A DNA stretch of 64,000 nucleotides from Dolomedes plantarius (Eukaryota; Arthropoda; Arachnida; Araneae; Dolomedidae): the NCBI GenBank assembly GCA_907164885.2, contig OU015491.1, forward strand, positions 114,465,580 through 114,529,579. The letters are read 5' to 3'. Positions 11,748-23,120 of the stretch are shown one piece after another. Numbering within the stretch: the stretch's first letter is position 1; each line of letters begins with the position of its first letter. The position numbers were made by a program, and so were the translations under genes. A model generated the notes under the pieces. The model was not told where the DNA came from, did not search any database, and was given only the letters and a program-made list of their open reading frames with translations.

Positions 11748-12112
11748 TCACCATGTTTTTATTAACTCGCTTTCTTGTTCGTGTGTTTGTCGAGTACAAA
11801 TCTTGCTACCGAGTTTTAACTAACTTCCCGACTAGCTAGACAATTGAAACTTTTAGAATAGCTCAGAACACGATGACAATGCATTCTTTTAATACTTTTA
11901 GCCATCTTTAAGCAGAATTGAATTCATTATTACCATGTTTTTATTAACTCTCTTTCTTGTTTGTGTGTTTGTCCAGTATAAATCTTGCAATTTAGTTTTA
12001 ACTAACTTCCCGACTAGCTAGACATTTGAAGCTTTTAAAATAGCTCAGAACACGATGACAATGCATTCTTTTAATAATTTTAGACATCTTTAAGCAGAAT
12101 TGAATTTATTTT
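11748..12112. repeat. Tandem duplication, ~182-bp unit, two copies
   Basis: The pair CCATGTTTTTATTAACT occurs at 11751 and 11933. ACTAACTTCCCGACTAGCTA and AGCTCAGAACACGATGACAA recur at the same spacing. The copies differ by scattered substitutions only. Confidence 0.9.
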
Positions 12113-13213
12113 CAGTTAATTTTGCTATTTGAAAATTTCTAATAATTGCTCTCTTTATTACGCATTTGATCATTTTCTTTTAAGTTGATGGGATAATTCA
12201 TCAAAAACATTTTTTAAAAGTATTTATTAATGCATAGAATTGTCAAGTTTATATGATTCAACAGAAAATTTTAAAACGTGGTATATAAAAAGTTCTTTTT
12301 ATCTTGTAGTTATTCAACTGTGAGTTCGAAACCCTGGCCATTTAAATGTGTTATGGACATATAATGTTAAAGTATATAGAACGTCTTTATAATTCTCACA
12401 TCTCAGACATTTCATCGCCTGATTAAATAAATTTCATGCATGGATACAAGTGGAATTTTTCTTGAAAAATTTTCTTGCTTTTTCCTGAAAATAAGCTTAA
12501 TAGTCTCACTTCTCTATTTCATGTGCATTACGTTCTTCCAACAATTTCGTCTATTGTTATTTTCTTTCCCGTATTCTAATCGTTTACGAAATTCTCAAAA
12601 TTTTTGTTCATTCTTCTGTTTTATTTTACAGGAGACATCCTAGGTTCTTCATTGTATTTGAAAGGGGAATGTTTCCTGTACGTATTGTTTTTTTTATTTT
12701 ATTAATTAGGCTTATTTTTTAGTGTTACATTTATAAAAGCGTACAATAAGGTAATGAGAGTAACTCTTAAATTATATGTGCTCGGATATTATGAAAAAAA
12801 AGATTTTAATTAAAATTTTGGTAAGTACAGGATGATATGTCTATTTGTGTTTGTAATTATTATAATCATTCACTAACTATACACAAGATATTTACACTAT
12901 TAAATAAAATCATTGAGATTCCTTTTTCTCGCACTTATAAGACAAATTCCTTTTTTGATACAGCAACGTTTATCTTTTTAAATTTTACAAATAATTTTAA
13001 AACAATGTCATATGAAAAAATCCCCTGACGTTAAATAGTTTTACCACTCTAATTGCCCCTCTGACATTTAAATTAAATACAATTCCGGATAAAAAAGTTT
13101 GCTTGGATATTAACTATTAATTTTTATGAGTGACTTTTGTACATAAACAAAACACGTCAGAAATAAAATGTATTATCTGATAAATTTAGTCACGAATAAA
13201 GTTTTAAAAGAAT
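12113..13213. other. AT-rich stretch, nothing recognised
   Basis: Only short spurious frames (e.g. 12440-12643) are open here. No family resemblance or repeat was found. Confidence 0.5.
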
Positions 13214-13217
13214 TTAA

Positions 13218-14123
13218 GGTGACTGCCTACGTTGAAAATGCCATTTTTGACTATTTTGATCAATTTAATTTTTTGCAAGAATCTTGTAATTCAATCTTTT
13301 CTCTTTTCAAAACAGTTTTGATTTTCATTCTACGTCAATTAGAAGCAGAGTTATAGGTATTTTGAAAAACATCGTCTAATACAAAATTTAAGTGACAAAT
13401 AACTTTAAATGCGACCATTTTTTGACCATTTTGGTCAATTTTATTTTTTGCAAGAATCTTGTAATTCAATCTTTTCTCTTTTCAAAACCGCTTAGATTTT
13501 CATTCTACATCAATTAGAAGCAGAGTTATAGCTATTTTAAAAAACATGGTCTAATACAAAATTGAAATGACAAACAACTTTAAAGGCATTTTTCTCAGAA
13601 TTATGTTTTTTAGCAAAAATCTCTACCGTTATCATGATATTTCAGATAATAATGCATATAATTTGATAAAATTTTCAGGAAATGTTTTAGATGCTATTGT
13701 TAATGAAATGACCTACAATAATTGATGTATAATAAATAGTTTTTTGTTTGGGGCTGTTTTTATAAGGAAAGGAATGACGAATTGGGGAAAATTTTCATAT
13801 TGGAACATAAAATTGTCTGTATTATTTTTGCATTTCAAAATTTCTCTTAGATTGTAGGTCATTTTGAAGATAACTGTTATATGTATCATGTGTGAGAAGG
13901 AAATTAAAATAGTAGCATTAGAATTTTGTTCAGAGTGATAAGCGTTTTAGCTAAATTTCATTAAAAATTACTTCAAATTGACCAATTTATAAAAAAGTAT
14001 GGTGTTTACAGGAAAGTTTTTTTTTAATTTTTTATTTTTAAATGCTGTTTTACCATATGAGACCAAAAAATCCTTAAAAAAACAATTTTTTAAAAAAATT
14101 GGCTCCGAACGTAGGCAGTCACC
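13218..14123. mobile_element. TTAA-flanked element, family T1, copy 2
   Basis: TTAA lies at 13214-13217 and 14124-14127. Ends are GGTGACTGCCTACGTTG and (reverse complement of the right end) GGTGACTGCCTACGTTC, so the inverted repeat is better kept than in copy 1. The body matches copy 1 along its length (CATGATAT, AATGATAT and TTGGGGCTGTTTTTATAA blocks). It is longer, 906 bp against 736 bp, because about 175 bp near the left end is tandemly duplicated (GCAAGAATCTTGTAATTCAA at 13275 and 13450). Confidence 0.88.
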
Positions 14124-14127
14124 TTAA

Positions 14128-14574
14128 TCTTTGTAGTAAGGAACATTATTAAATATAAAAAATTTTGTCCCATGAAAAAAAATTGCATTTTAATTTAACA
14201 TTTTGCAGAAATTTTGAATACAAAAAAATCTATCTTGAACAATTTTTTTAAATGTTTCCATTTTTTTTCTCAAATTTATTCAAATCAAGATTTGTCAAAG
14301 AACATTTGCTTGTATTTATTAGAAGCAAATTCCACTTTAAATTTTAGTGTAATAAAGGGAGGGATTTCATATTTGATGTTATATCTACTATTTTATCCTC
14401 CTATACTAGCAAATAAAAATACTATAACGAAGAAAACAGTAGCATCATAAATTGTTATTTACTATCAGGCGATGTCTTAAAATGTAAAGTAGTGCATTGA
14501 GGATGAGAAAGATAGATGACCATCAAAATAAGGGAAACACTGACAATTTATGCAGAATATTTTATTAATAAAGT
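14128..14574. other. AT-rich stretch, nothing recognised
   Basis: A 78-codon frame (14214-14450) is low-complexity and unlike any family I know. I leave it uncalled. Confidence 0.45.
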
Positions 14575-15895
14575 TTAGGCCCACCTTCAACTTGCAAAAG
14601 TGTATGATCTCAACGTCAGATAGGGTGATAGAAGTCTTGTATGTAATGTATTTGATTTTGGTACTATCTATCTTGTTTCCTATGTTCTAACTTTTCCTGT
14701 GATGCTGGAGGGAGCTGGTGACGTAATCGAAACTTTCTCTTGAAATATTCACCCATATGTTCTATAAAATTAAGCTGAGGGGATGGATTTGGAGTGCTAC
14801 GGTCAACTTCGGCTACACGAAGGGTAACTACACTGGGACCTACTGCTTAAAACCTGTTCCGAGAGGCTACAAACATCCGCGAGTAAGTCTCGAACTCACA
14901 GATTCTGGTTCAAATACCTAGCCATTTTGCTATTAACTGACAGTTGAGGTGACTGAGTTGGCCAGATAGATTTTGTACATAATCCTCATGAATATCAAAA
15001 ATCATGCTGATATGTTGTCATGCTGAAATGTCTTTGAGCAATTTTCGCACGATAAACGGGAGCATTACCGTTTTGAAAAGAAGAACGGTTTTAGGGAATT
15101 ACGCTTGTACAGAGGATGCATGTGGTTCGACCGAATGGTTTCAGAGACTCCCCATGTCACATGAACTCACATGTGCTAAAGAACAATTAAGGAAATATCA
15201 AGAGGTAGCATCCCATAGTGTTAGGGACCTACAGCCCTGCTGTTTGGACGGTATACTGATGAAGGTATTTACTAAGTGTATACTTTACAAGTGATAATAT
15301 AATGTGAAGTCCGATTCAAGTATATGAGTCCTAGAACAATGGGAAGTTCGAAACAATGTGAATTTCGATTCATATGGCAGGATAACACGTTGTTAATAAT
15401 TTGAACGTAGTTTTCATTATCGTGGTACCATCTGACATGTTGTCTTTTGTAGGTTTTTGCAATGAGTATATTCTGGACTTCAGCACGAACGTAAATATCA
15501 GCTTCATGGAGCTCCTGGCGAACTTTTATGACTGAAACAGGATATACTATACGAGACGTATTCACCTCTGCTGTTATTGTCTGCACTGCGGTCTTTAGGT
15601 TCCGCCGTAGAATCCTTACTTAGTTTCACCTTTCCATTGTTGATATTTCCAATGACGTTCCCATTTTTTAGCGTTTAGTGGCAACACCTTTTTGTTCTAT
15701 GTACGTTGTCATATACTTTGATACTGTGCATCGAGATACACCGATTATATTGCAAGTTGAAATTACAGAAGCAACCAAAAGCCCCTCGCCCTTATCATAC
15801 CTTTCTGTCACTGAGGTCAAACATATTGCACATGTACAAAAGTTAATTTTGTATAGATTACTAATATTGCGGAATAGGTGATTCTTGCACTTCAT
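14575..15895 (-). pseudogene. Tc1-like transposase fossil, split by a SINE
   Basis: Read on the minus strand, the N-terminal part shows SVTERYDKGEGLLVASV and IIGVSRCTVSKYMTTYIEQ (helix-turn-helix). Then come TITAEVNTSRIVYPVS, KVRQELHEADIYVRAEV and KRQHVRWYHDNENYVQI. Further along are FQNGNAPVYRAKIAQRHFS (the FQDDNAP region, with catalytic Asp replaced) and WPTQSP. A SINE then interrupts at 14792-14940. The frame resumes as SPQLNFIEHMGEYFKRKF, which holds the catalytic Glu, and the C-terminal VEGGPKLY. Several stops and frameshifts show an old copy. The first catalytic Asp segment is not identifiable. Confidence 0.7.
14792..14940 (-). repeat. SINE family 1, copy B, inside Tc1 fossil
   Basis: On the plus strand it reads TTTGGAGTGCTACGGTCAAC to a B-box complement TCGAACTCACAG and an A-box complement ACCTAGCCATTTTGCTATTA. 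It interrupts the Tc1 frame exactly between WPTQSP and SPQLNFIEH. AGCTGAGGGGATG on the left and AGTTGAGGTGACTG on the right look like a decayed target duplication of about 13 bp. Confidence 0.8.
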
Positions 15896-17447
15896 CCTTA
15901 TATATAACTAACTCTCTTTGCCAACGACGTCGTCGTCGTGGTTTGCATACACTCCTTTTTTAAAGCCGCGTATTCGCAAATTTGAAAAACCCCTGTACTT
16001 GAGTTTTAAATCAAAGACTAACCTTTATATCGATAAATTGGCATTAATTATAAAGGATTTATTAATAATAAATCAGAAAATATAAATATGATTTTTTTTT
16101 CGGCGTCGGAATGGATTTTGAATTACAAAATTTGTTTCAAACTTAACTTAAACGTGTTTACAAAAACATTTTCTTATAAATAATTAAGGAAAAGACTTTT
16201 TTCTGGCAAAAAAACTCTGTTTAATAAGATTATCTCAACGTGAATAATGTCTTTATGTTCTAGAAATTTACTTTGCTTTTGACAATGCGTTTTTAAAAAA
16301 AAACGTTCAATTTACCGGGAACAAAATGACTTTGGCGATGCAGGTTAGTCTGCAAAAGCAATAAATGGTACCACCAAACAATGTGAAGGTTATTTGCAGG
16401 AAAAGAACATAAATTTATTATTAAAAAAACGTCTTTTAAACTACGGCTATGATAAAATTCACATTAAATTTGTTCAATTAAAGAATTGTTACTAGATCTA
16501 TTAGTAGTTCGAAGAAACCTAAGTCTTTACTGAAATATGATATTCTTTTTTTTTCCTGTTTACATTTTTATAGCAAATACTAAACGAAGGTAAAATGTTT
16601 CTATTTGATCTCGAGAACAAATGTTCTGAAAAATCGTATTTATTTATTGCTGCTTATCGTTGTGTATTTAAGTTTGTAAGCATATTATAAATGCTTTATT
16701 AGGTAAGCTGGAAATTCGCTGACTATTGCAAAGAAAGAAACTGGTAAATATCAACAGTTTTGCATTTTATTTTAAATTGAGTATTATACTGAATCATCTG
16801 GTCTATAAGAAATTAGTCGTTTTTTTTTAGATTGATATAAATGGATTTCTTAAAAAGACTAAAACATTTTTTCCCTATTGCTACCTATTTTTGCACTTCG
16901 GGTTGCAATTACCAATCGAAGCGTAAGCAAAATCTTCGGAAGAAGTTCTTTTAATCTGAATAAAAAATATGTATCCATAAAAGCATATCTCGAAATATTG
17001 ATGCATAGCAGAGATTGACCTAAAGAAATTCACCCAATTGCAGATGAATATCACAGAAATATTAAGACTGTTGTAATATATTTTATTTGTAAAGATTTAC
17101 AAAATAAGGGTATTATTAGCAAAAAAATGTTTTTGTAGAAATAATATTAATAAGGGTTAGTTTATAAATATTTCAACCTTGAGTCATGATATTGGATGCA
17201 ATTGTACTCGCTGATTGTGCGAAATCATACATCTAACATTTCATTCAAATGATGAAAATCGGTGTTTTCGAAGTCATTAAATACTCAAAATAACTCATTA
17301 ATTTTTATTACATGTGTCTGCACTAAATTTTTTAAAAATTTGTAAAATGACATCAACGTAATTTTCGTAATGCAAAATGTTCATGCTTGCCTGTCAATGA
17401 ATTTTACAACATATGATTTAAATACATATACATATTCACTTACATAG
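15896..17447. other. AT-rich stretch, nothing recognised
   Basis: A GACGTCGTCGTCGTGG trinucleotide run occurs near 15924. Otherwise I see no gene, RNA or repeat. Confidence 0.5.
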
Positions 17448-17970
17448 AAGTGTTTATCGTTCTGGACAATGCACTTGCTCACCCACCTAACCTCCAAGAT
17501 GACATTGTCAAAGAGATTAAGTTTATAAGGATTTTCTATCTTCCACCCAACACACCTTTTCCTGCAGCTCATGGACCAGCAGATTATTTCTAATTTCAAG
17601 AAGCTCTACGCGAAGCACCTGTTCTGCCGCTGGTTTCAGGTGACGGAGAGCACAAACATCACCCTTCGAGAGTTCTGGAAGAACAACTAAGTGACATGCT
17701 AAGGAATTACCAATATGGCCTAGTAAGGTGTTACAAACAGGACCTCGATCTCTGCGTGGAAGAAGATGTGGCCTGAAGTTGGGACTCAAACGGACTTTAA
17801 AGGACTCGAATCCGAATCGGCAGTAGTGAAGGAGATTGTCTCCCTCGGCAAGTCCATGAGCCACAACATAGATGAAGGTGAAATCAACGAGCTAATCGAG
17901 GAGTATTCCGAGGAACTGACAACGGAGGAGTTAAAAAATACTGATGCAACAGCACAGGGATGTTTTGCAG
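17448..17970 (+). pseudogene. Tigger/pogo-type (TIGD1-like) transposase fossil
   Basis: Frames in sequence read VFIVLDNALAHPPNLQDDIV (second catalytic Asp segment LDNAxAHP), IKFIRIFYLPPNTP, then MDQQIISNFKKLYAKHLF (third Asp in MDQ) and TLREFWKNN. After breaks they read ISAWKKMWPEVGTQTDF, SAVVKEIVSLGKSMSHNI and INELIEEYSEELTTEELKN. This order is that of the DDE_1 domain and C-terminal tail of TIGD1/jerky-like proteins. The DNA-binding N-terminus and first Asp are missing, and at least two frameshifts and several stops are present. It ends where a SINE fragment begins. Confidence 0.85.
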
Positions 17971-17971
17971 G

Positions 17972-18024
17972 TTTGGTTTGGAGCACTACGGTCAACTTTT
18001 TGCTACACAAGGGCTAATTAGATG
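17972..18024 (-). repeat. SINE family 1, copy C (3' fragment)
   Basis: GTTTGGTTTGGAGCACTACG followed by CTACACAAGGGCTAATTAG is the 3' end of the SINE in inverse orientation. The tRNA-like head is absent. Confidence 0.75.
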
Positions 18025-18196
18025 TTTGCCTAACATCGGTTAGGCATCGGTTAGGCACATTAATCTGTTAGGCGGAACATATTAATGACATTACAATACA
18101 TTTCAATGGGGAAAATTATTTGGCATACGAGAAATTCGTGTTACGAGCTCAGCCATGGGACGAATTAAAGTCTTAAGTTAAGACACCGCTGTCTAA

Positions 18197-18234
<38 letters not shown>
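18197..18234. repeat. (TA)n-(TG)n microsatellite
   Basis: About 16 bp of TA then about 22 bp of TG. Confidence 0.95.
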
Positions 18235-18592
18235 CAAGGATTTAGTGCGAAAAGAATGATTACTTTAAATTTAAAGGGGGCTTGGGAATTAAATTATATT
18301 CGTGGCGTAATTCGCCTCTAATTGTTTATATTTCAAGACACGCGAATTGGGAAAGGGAAATTCCCCTTTCCATTATATAATCTTGGCTCGTCTCATTTCT
18401 CATGTCAGTAATTTCGGGACAACTTCGGTCTTTCGCCGTCCAATTCCTCATGAGCCCCACAATAAGTAGCTCGCAAATTGATCCCCAAAAAATGGCCAAA
18501 GCTAGAAGCATTTTGGAGCCAAAGCTAGAAGCATGGAGTTTGATCATGCAGTTACGGGTTTGGATCAACTTGTACTATCTCATATCATGTTT
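18235..18592. other. Unrecognised block, moderately GC-rich in its second half
   Basis: Opposed frames at 18326-18568 (-) and 18402-18641 (+) overlap, and neither resembles a known family. AAAGCTAGAAGCAT is repeated near 18498 and 18522. Confidence 0.35.
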
Positions 18593-18830
18593 TAAGGCCT
18601 GTGGTGGCCTTGTGGTACAGGGCGTTGGCTTTTGGTGCTGAGGGTGCTCGAGTCTAATCCCGGCATCGCGTGACTAAAATACCTCCGTTTGTGTCGTCCC
18701 TTCATAGCGGGTAATGCTGGTCCGCCTATATAGTGCTCCCATGATAAAATGACCAGCTAAAACTGCGGTGAATAAAAGCGAATTTCTCTCCGACAAGTGG
18801 ACAAGTGATTACGCATTGGAAAAAAAATCA
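18593..18830 (+). repeat. tRNA-derived SINE family 2, longest copy
   Basis: The head has an A-box-like TGGCCTTGTGGTACAGGGCG and a B-box-like CTCGAGTCTAATCCCGG. The body includes GTGTCGTCCCTTCATAGCGG, GTAATGCTGGTCCGCC, GCTCCCATGATAAAATG and GCGGTGAATAAAAGCG. The minus-strand copy at 30005-30180 shares head and body in the same order. Confidence 0.75.
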
Positions 18831-19302
18831 CGTTTTAACTCATGTTTATCCGAACACAGGTAATAGAATACACCGCCATCTTCTTTATTCGAGGCGATAG
18901 GCTTTTTATGTAAACTTACCGATATTATGTGAAACCTCTTAAGTTGTCGGTAATCAACACTTTTCCGTTTATTTTCTCATTTCTTCCTTCACTTCTGTTA
19001 CCAGTTAAACATATTTTTCTCGTAAAATTAAAAACCTATGCAAATCTTCCAGCTTCTGCCACTTTCCCTTGGACATTTTGAGAAATGGTCATTCATTGTC
19101 GGCAGAATCTCTAATTGGCCGGCCAAAGCCCGAAACATTCGTGAACTCTCGTTTACTTCGGGCTTTCGCCACATGACTTAGTCAAAGCTAGATGTGGTCA
19201 GTCATTTCGCAAACTGAAAAGACTTCAAACATTGGCCATAACTAACACACACACAAAAACACACTTATCACCTTGACGGAGCTTGTAACTCAAATTAATC
19301 GT

Positions 19303-19308
<6 letters not shown>
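18831..19308. other. Unrecognised, includes a small GC-rich palindromic patch
   Basis: Near 19110-19170 the sequence CCGGCCAAAGCCCGAA is mirrored loosely by TTCGGGCTTTCGCC. No gene was recognised. Confidence 0.35.
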
Positions 19309-19616
<308 letters not shown>

Positions 19617-20995
19617 GTATTAACTATATAAATTCGTTTTTGCTGACATTTAAAAACTTTTAATCTCACTTCTAGTTCTTGTTAATTTTTTCTAATTCAT
19701 ACATGAATTTTTGTAACACATTGTTCGTGTAAAAGCTGGGATATAATGAGCATTTACAAATAAAATTAATGTATAGTTTCATGTAGATTATTCCCCAACA
19801 AGTACCGTTATTATTTACATTTCTATCGACTTATTTATATTATATATTTCAAATCATTAAACCAGCAAAATGGTAATCTATTTTTGGAATGCAAAGATTA
19901 TTTAAATTATACTTTTTGGAGGATTTTATATTAGAAGTATAATTACAGTTTAATATTAAGTTCTTTCAAATATGTCTTTTGTCTAATCTTATTGGAGTTG
20001 ATTTTCTATCTTATAGAAAATTCTACTGAGCTTCATAATGGGGTCAGTGTTTGAAAGAAATAAAAAGTAGTTTTCTAAAAATGTTTAAGTTTTCCTGTAG
20101 ACATGTAACCATCCACATGTTATCGAAAAATTTCGAACTGCTGGGACTGTTCATTATCTGTAGACTGATTTAAAATTAATAAAATGTTCAGTAATTTAAA
20201 GTTTGCTAATTTTATTAATTCTAGCTGCGTTTTTATACTGCCGATGAAGCGTCTAAAATATTTCACGGCGGCTTTGTATATTAGGCAGAAATATTTTATT
20301 AAATATGAATGATTTTTATACTCAGTATTCTTAATATAATACATCCTTATTTATTATCAACTTCTTTCTCAGGAACCAAAAATATTTTAAAAATTGCCTT
20401 CTAACTATAGCGTTTAATATTATATGAAAGTTTCTAACTTGCAATCTCTTTTCAACGTCAAAAAAAGAGCCACCAATATAGTTAGTGTGTAGTGCTAGAT
20501 GAGGATGAGAAATGAAATGTGACTCAGGTTAAATATATCTCACAAAATCCATTACCTCTCCATCTGTTCTCTGGAGATTTCGGTTTCCTCATCCTGATTA
20601 CTTCAGAAAATCAAATTTTGGTGAGATTTCTTGATAATATCAACATTCTTGACAACGGATTTCATTTAATAAAAAGAGGGAAAAAAATCAGGTTGGTCTT
20701 TATATAGATTGGTTTTCTGATTTGAAAAACTGAAAATGACGCTTTAGTCTTAGTTGTACTGAAAGAAGTGTTATACTTACAGATCTTGAAATAATCAGTT
20801 CTGCACACAACTTTTTTTTTTCCAAACTAATATAAGTTGAAATATAAATGGGTTACGTTCATTAAGCTTGTAAATATGCTTAAAGTAATTAGAAATACCT
20901 AGTTTACATTCTTTTGGATTAAAATGGTCAGAATCAATAAGACTAACCATACATAGCCTTATGGTTAAGCTAATTACATCAGTAATCTGAATTAA
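19617..20995. other. AT-rich stretch, nothing recognised
   Basis: Several short frames only (for example 20120-20344 and 20519-20707), none with recognisable motifs. Confidence 0.5.
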
Positions 20996-21257
20996 GGGAG
21001 ACCCATAAGGAAAAATCAAAAATTTTTATTATTGAGTTTAAAGCAACCATTTCTTTTTATAATATTTAAGCATATATTTATAAGTAAGAATCAATAAAAA
21101 AATCAATTTTTTATATGGAAGTTTATTTTATATTGAAATTTTTATGTTTTTTTTTCACGATTTACATACTTATTGAAAAGACTACTCCTTTGTCAATTTT
21201 AATTTTTTTTCTATAATTTAAATTTTTGTAAGAATCTCATAGTATATGGTATAACCC

Positions 21258-21413
21258 TAGGGAGAGCATTTTTTGAATATGTTTCTTAATTTTTGTAAAA
21301 ACAAAAATTACTCTTTATATGGTATTTTTTGACAAAAAATAATACTTTTTCATGTTTATCAATTTGTAAAATAAATAAAAAAATAAGCATTTATACAAAA
21401 AAACTCTCCCTAC
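21258..21413. repeat. Short inverted repeat inside T2
   Basis: CTAGGGAGAGCATTTTTTG at the left is mirrored by the right end CAAAAAAACTCTCCCTACG. The arms are about 18 bp around about 115 bp. It may be a small MITE or a partial repeat of the T2 end. Confidence 0.5.
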
Positions 21414-22100
21414 GTTTCTTAAACATTTAATCAAGATTTAAAAAAAATATAAAAAGTATAAATGTAAGTGCATATTTCTCAAAGCCTTAGTACTTCGAAT
21501 TCAGACAAAATTGCAAAAACATGATTTAGAGAAAAATGCATTTAAAGTATAAAACACAACAGAAATTAAAGAAAAATAACTTACTTTTGTGACAAACGTT
21601 TTGTTTAGTAATTTATGATGTTTGGAGGTTCTTATGATATCAAGATCATATTAAATTAATTATAGAAATAAAAAAGTATAGTCAGTTCCATACGTGAAGG
21701 AAATTGAACAATTTGCTAGAATTCCTAAAAAAGCTTGATAATTTTATTTTAAACAATTTAAAAAATATATTTTGCTATTTCTTTTATCTTAAAACACACC
21801 AGAACTATAAGCAACACCCTCCTTTTCTTCCATACCCATTCTTTTTCGTAAACATAAAAATATTGCCAAAATACTCGAAGAACAAATGATTATCAAAACA
21901 TTAACTAAACCAAAACTTTGAAATTCAATGGTTTATAAACAGTTACTGTTAAAAGTAATTTACCCCAGTTATCGGGGTATTCTTCATTGATTAGTTTTGT
22001 AAAAACTGGAATATTATTATTTGAGCTAAAGGTTAGTTCTTGCAGGAAACTGAATGTAAACATAACACGTGGCCCTTTAAAAATGTCAGATCGGAAATTT

Positions 22101-22155
22101 AAATCCTTATAAAAGTTTTAATCCTTATAAAAGTATAAATCCTTAGTTATAAAAG
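22101..22155. repeat. Tandem AATCCTTATAAAAGT units
   Basis: Three to four imperfect 15-bp copies in direct succession. Confidence 0.7.
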
Positions 22156-22340
22156 ATTTAATTAGTAACTGTTCCAATTGCTCCCAAGACCTAAAATTTT
22201 CTACAGATTTTCTAAATTTTCTAAAATTTCTGTATTATCATTTTCAGAAAAAAATGATGTTTTGAAGGATTTGGAGGAAAATGGGGTTCGGGTCTCCCTT
22301 AACAAGGTTTATAAGACCCCGGAAGTAGAATGGGATATAG

Positions 22341-23112
22341 CAAGGGTTCTCAACGTTTCAGGCTCTGTGCCCCCCCCCTTTGAACACTGATGTGAGGTCA
22401 AAATTTTATATTACTACACATACCTTAATTTGGAGCATATTATTATTAGAACATATGAAATCAAAGAATTGAATACAGATCAAATATGTTTAAGGTAATC
22501 AAGGATGTAGGTGAGGTTGGCATGTAATACCAGTCACTTTCACAACATTAATGAGAGGGCTGGCACTGTTTTCTTGACAAGTTTTTGAATATTAGATTGT
22601 AACTGTGACAAAGCACACCTCAGATAACTTTCAACGTACAGCTTTGCTCTATATTTTGACTTTATGTATGCTAATGCTGAAAATCCAGATTCACGGCGAT
22701 ATGTTGATGAAAACTACCCTAACAACCGCAAAGCTTCCAAAGCAACTTCTGGGTAAACAGGAAAATAGCTTAACCAAAAATTTTCAGCATCCATGTTTTC
22801 AAATTTCGCGTTTGCATGAGAATGACATTGTAGGTCGATTGCCTGTTCCTGAATATGATCAGGAAGTAAATCTACGCTGATTTTAAAAGGATCTCTTACC
22901 AACTTAAACGTCCAGTTCTCTGAACTAATATCTAGAAAATAGTCTGCAATTTCATTTTGCAATGCTACCAAATGCCTTGTTAATAGGTCCTTCAATTCAT
23001 TTATCTCTTGCAATGGGAGATTTTTTTTATCACCGAGGAGGTCCTTCAATCTAGGAAAAAAACTCACGCCTCCTTTGAAATTCTTCTACGCCCCCCAAGT
23101 TGAGAACCGCTG
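22341..23112 (-). mobile_element. hAT element, internally deleted, copy 2
   Basis: Ends are CAAGGGTTCTCAACG and (right end, forward) GTTGAGAACCGCTG, matching copy 1 at 2173-3304. The flanks GGATATAG (22333-22340) and GCACATAG (23113-23120) agree at 6 of 8 positions, consistent with a decayed 8-bp duplication. Compared with copy 1 it lacks about 100 bp after GTGAGGTCA and about 240 bp between the AATCT(A/T)GGAAA region and CTCACGCCTCC. Confidence 0.85.
22560..23067 (-). pseudogene. hAT transposase C-terminus (ZBED/SCAND3-like)
   Basis: The minus-strand frame 23067-22714 is open and reads FFPRLKDLLGDKKNLPLQE, INELKDLLTRHLVALQNEIA, FKISVDLLPDHIQEQAIDLQ, then AENFWLSYFPVYPEVALEAL. It is the same protein segment as at 2510-2995. 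Here it is uninterrupted through ALRLLG before a stop. The rest of the dimerisation domain continues in other frames (CESGFSAL-like). N-terminal and catalytic parts are absent. Confidence 0.8.
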
Positions 23113-23120
23113 GCACATAG

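Larger units (their letters stand above)
20996..22298. mobile_element. Putative TTAA-flanked element, family T2
   Basis: TTAA lies at 20992-20995 and 22299-22302. Ends are GGGAGACCCATAAGG and (reverse complement of the right end) GGGAGACCCGAACCC, giving a 9-bp perfect inverted repeat. It is 1303 bp and very AT-rich, without coding sequence. The short ends make the boundaries less secure than for family T1. Confidence 0.55.

Noticed and set aside
17523..17864. 113-codon minus-strand open frame
   Set aside because: It is the antisense of the Tigger-like transposase fossil on the plus strand, which explains its length and composition.
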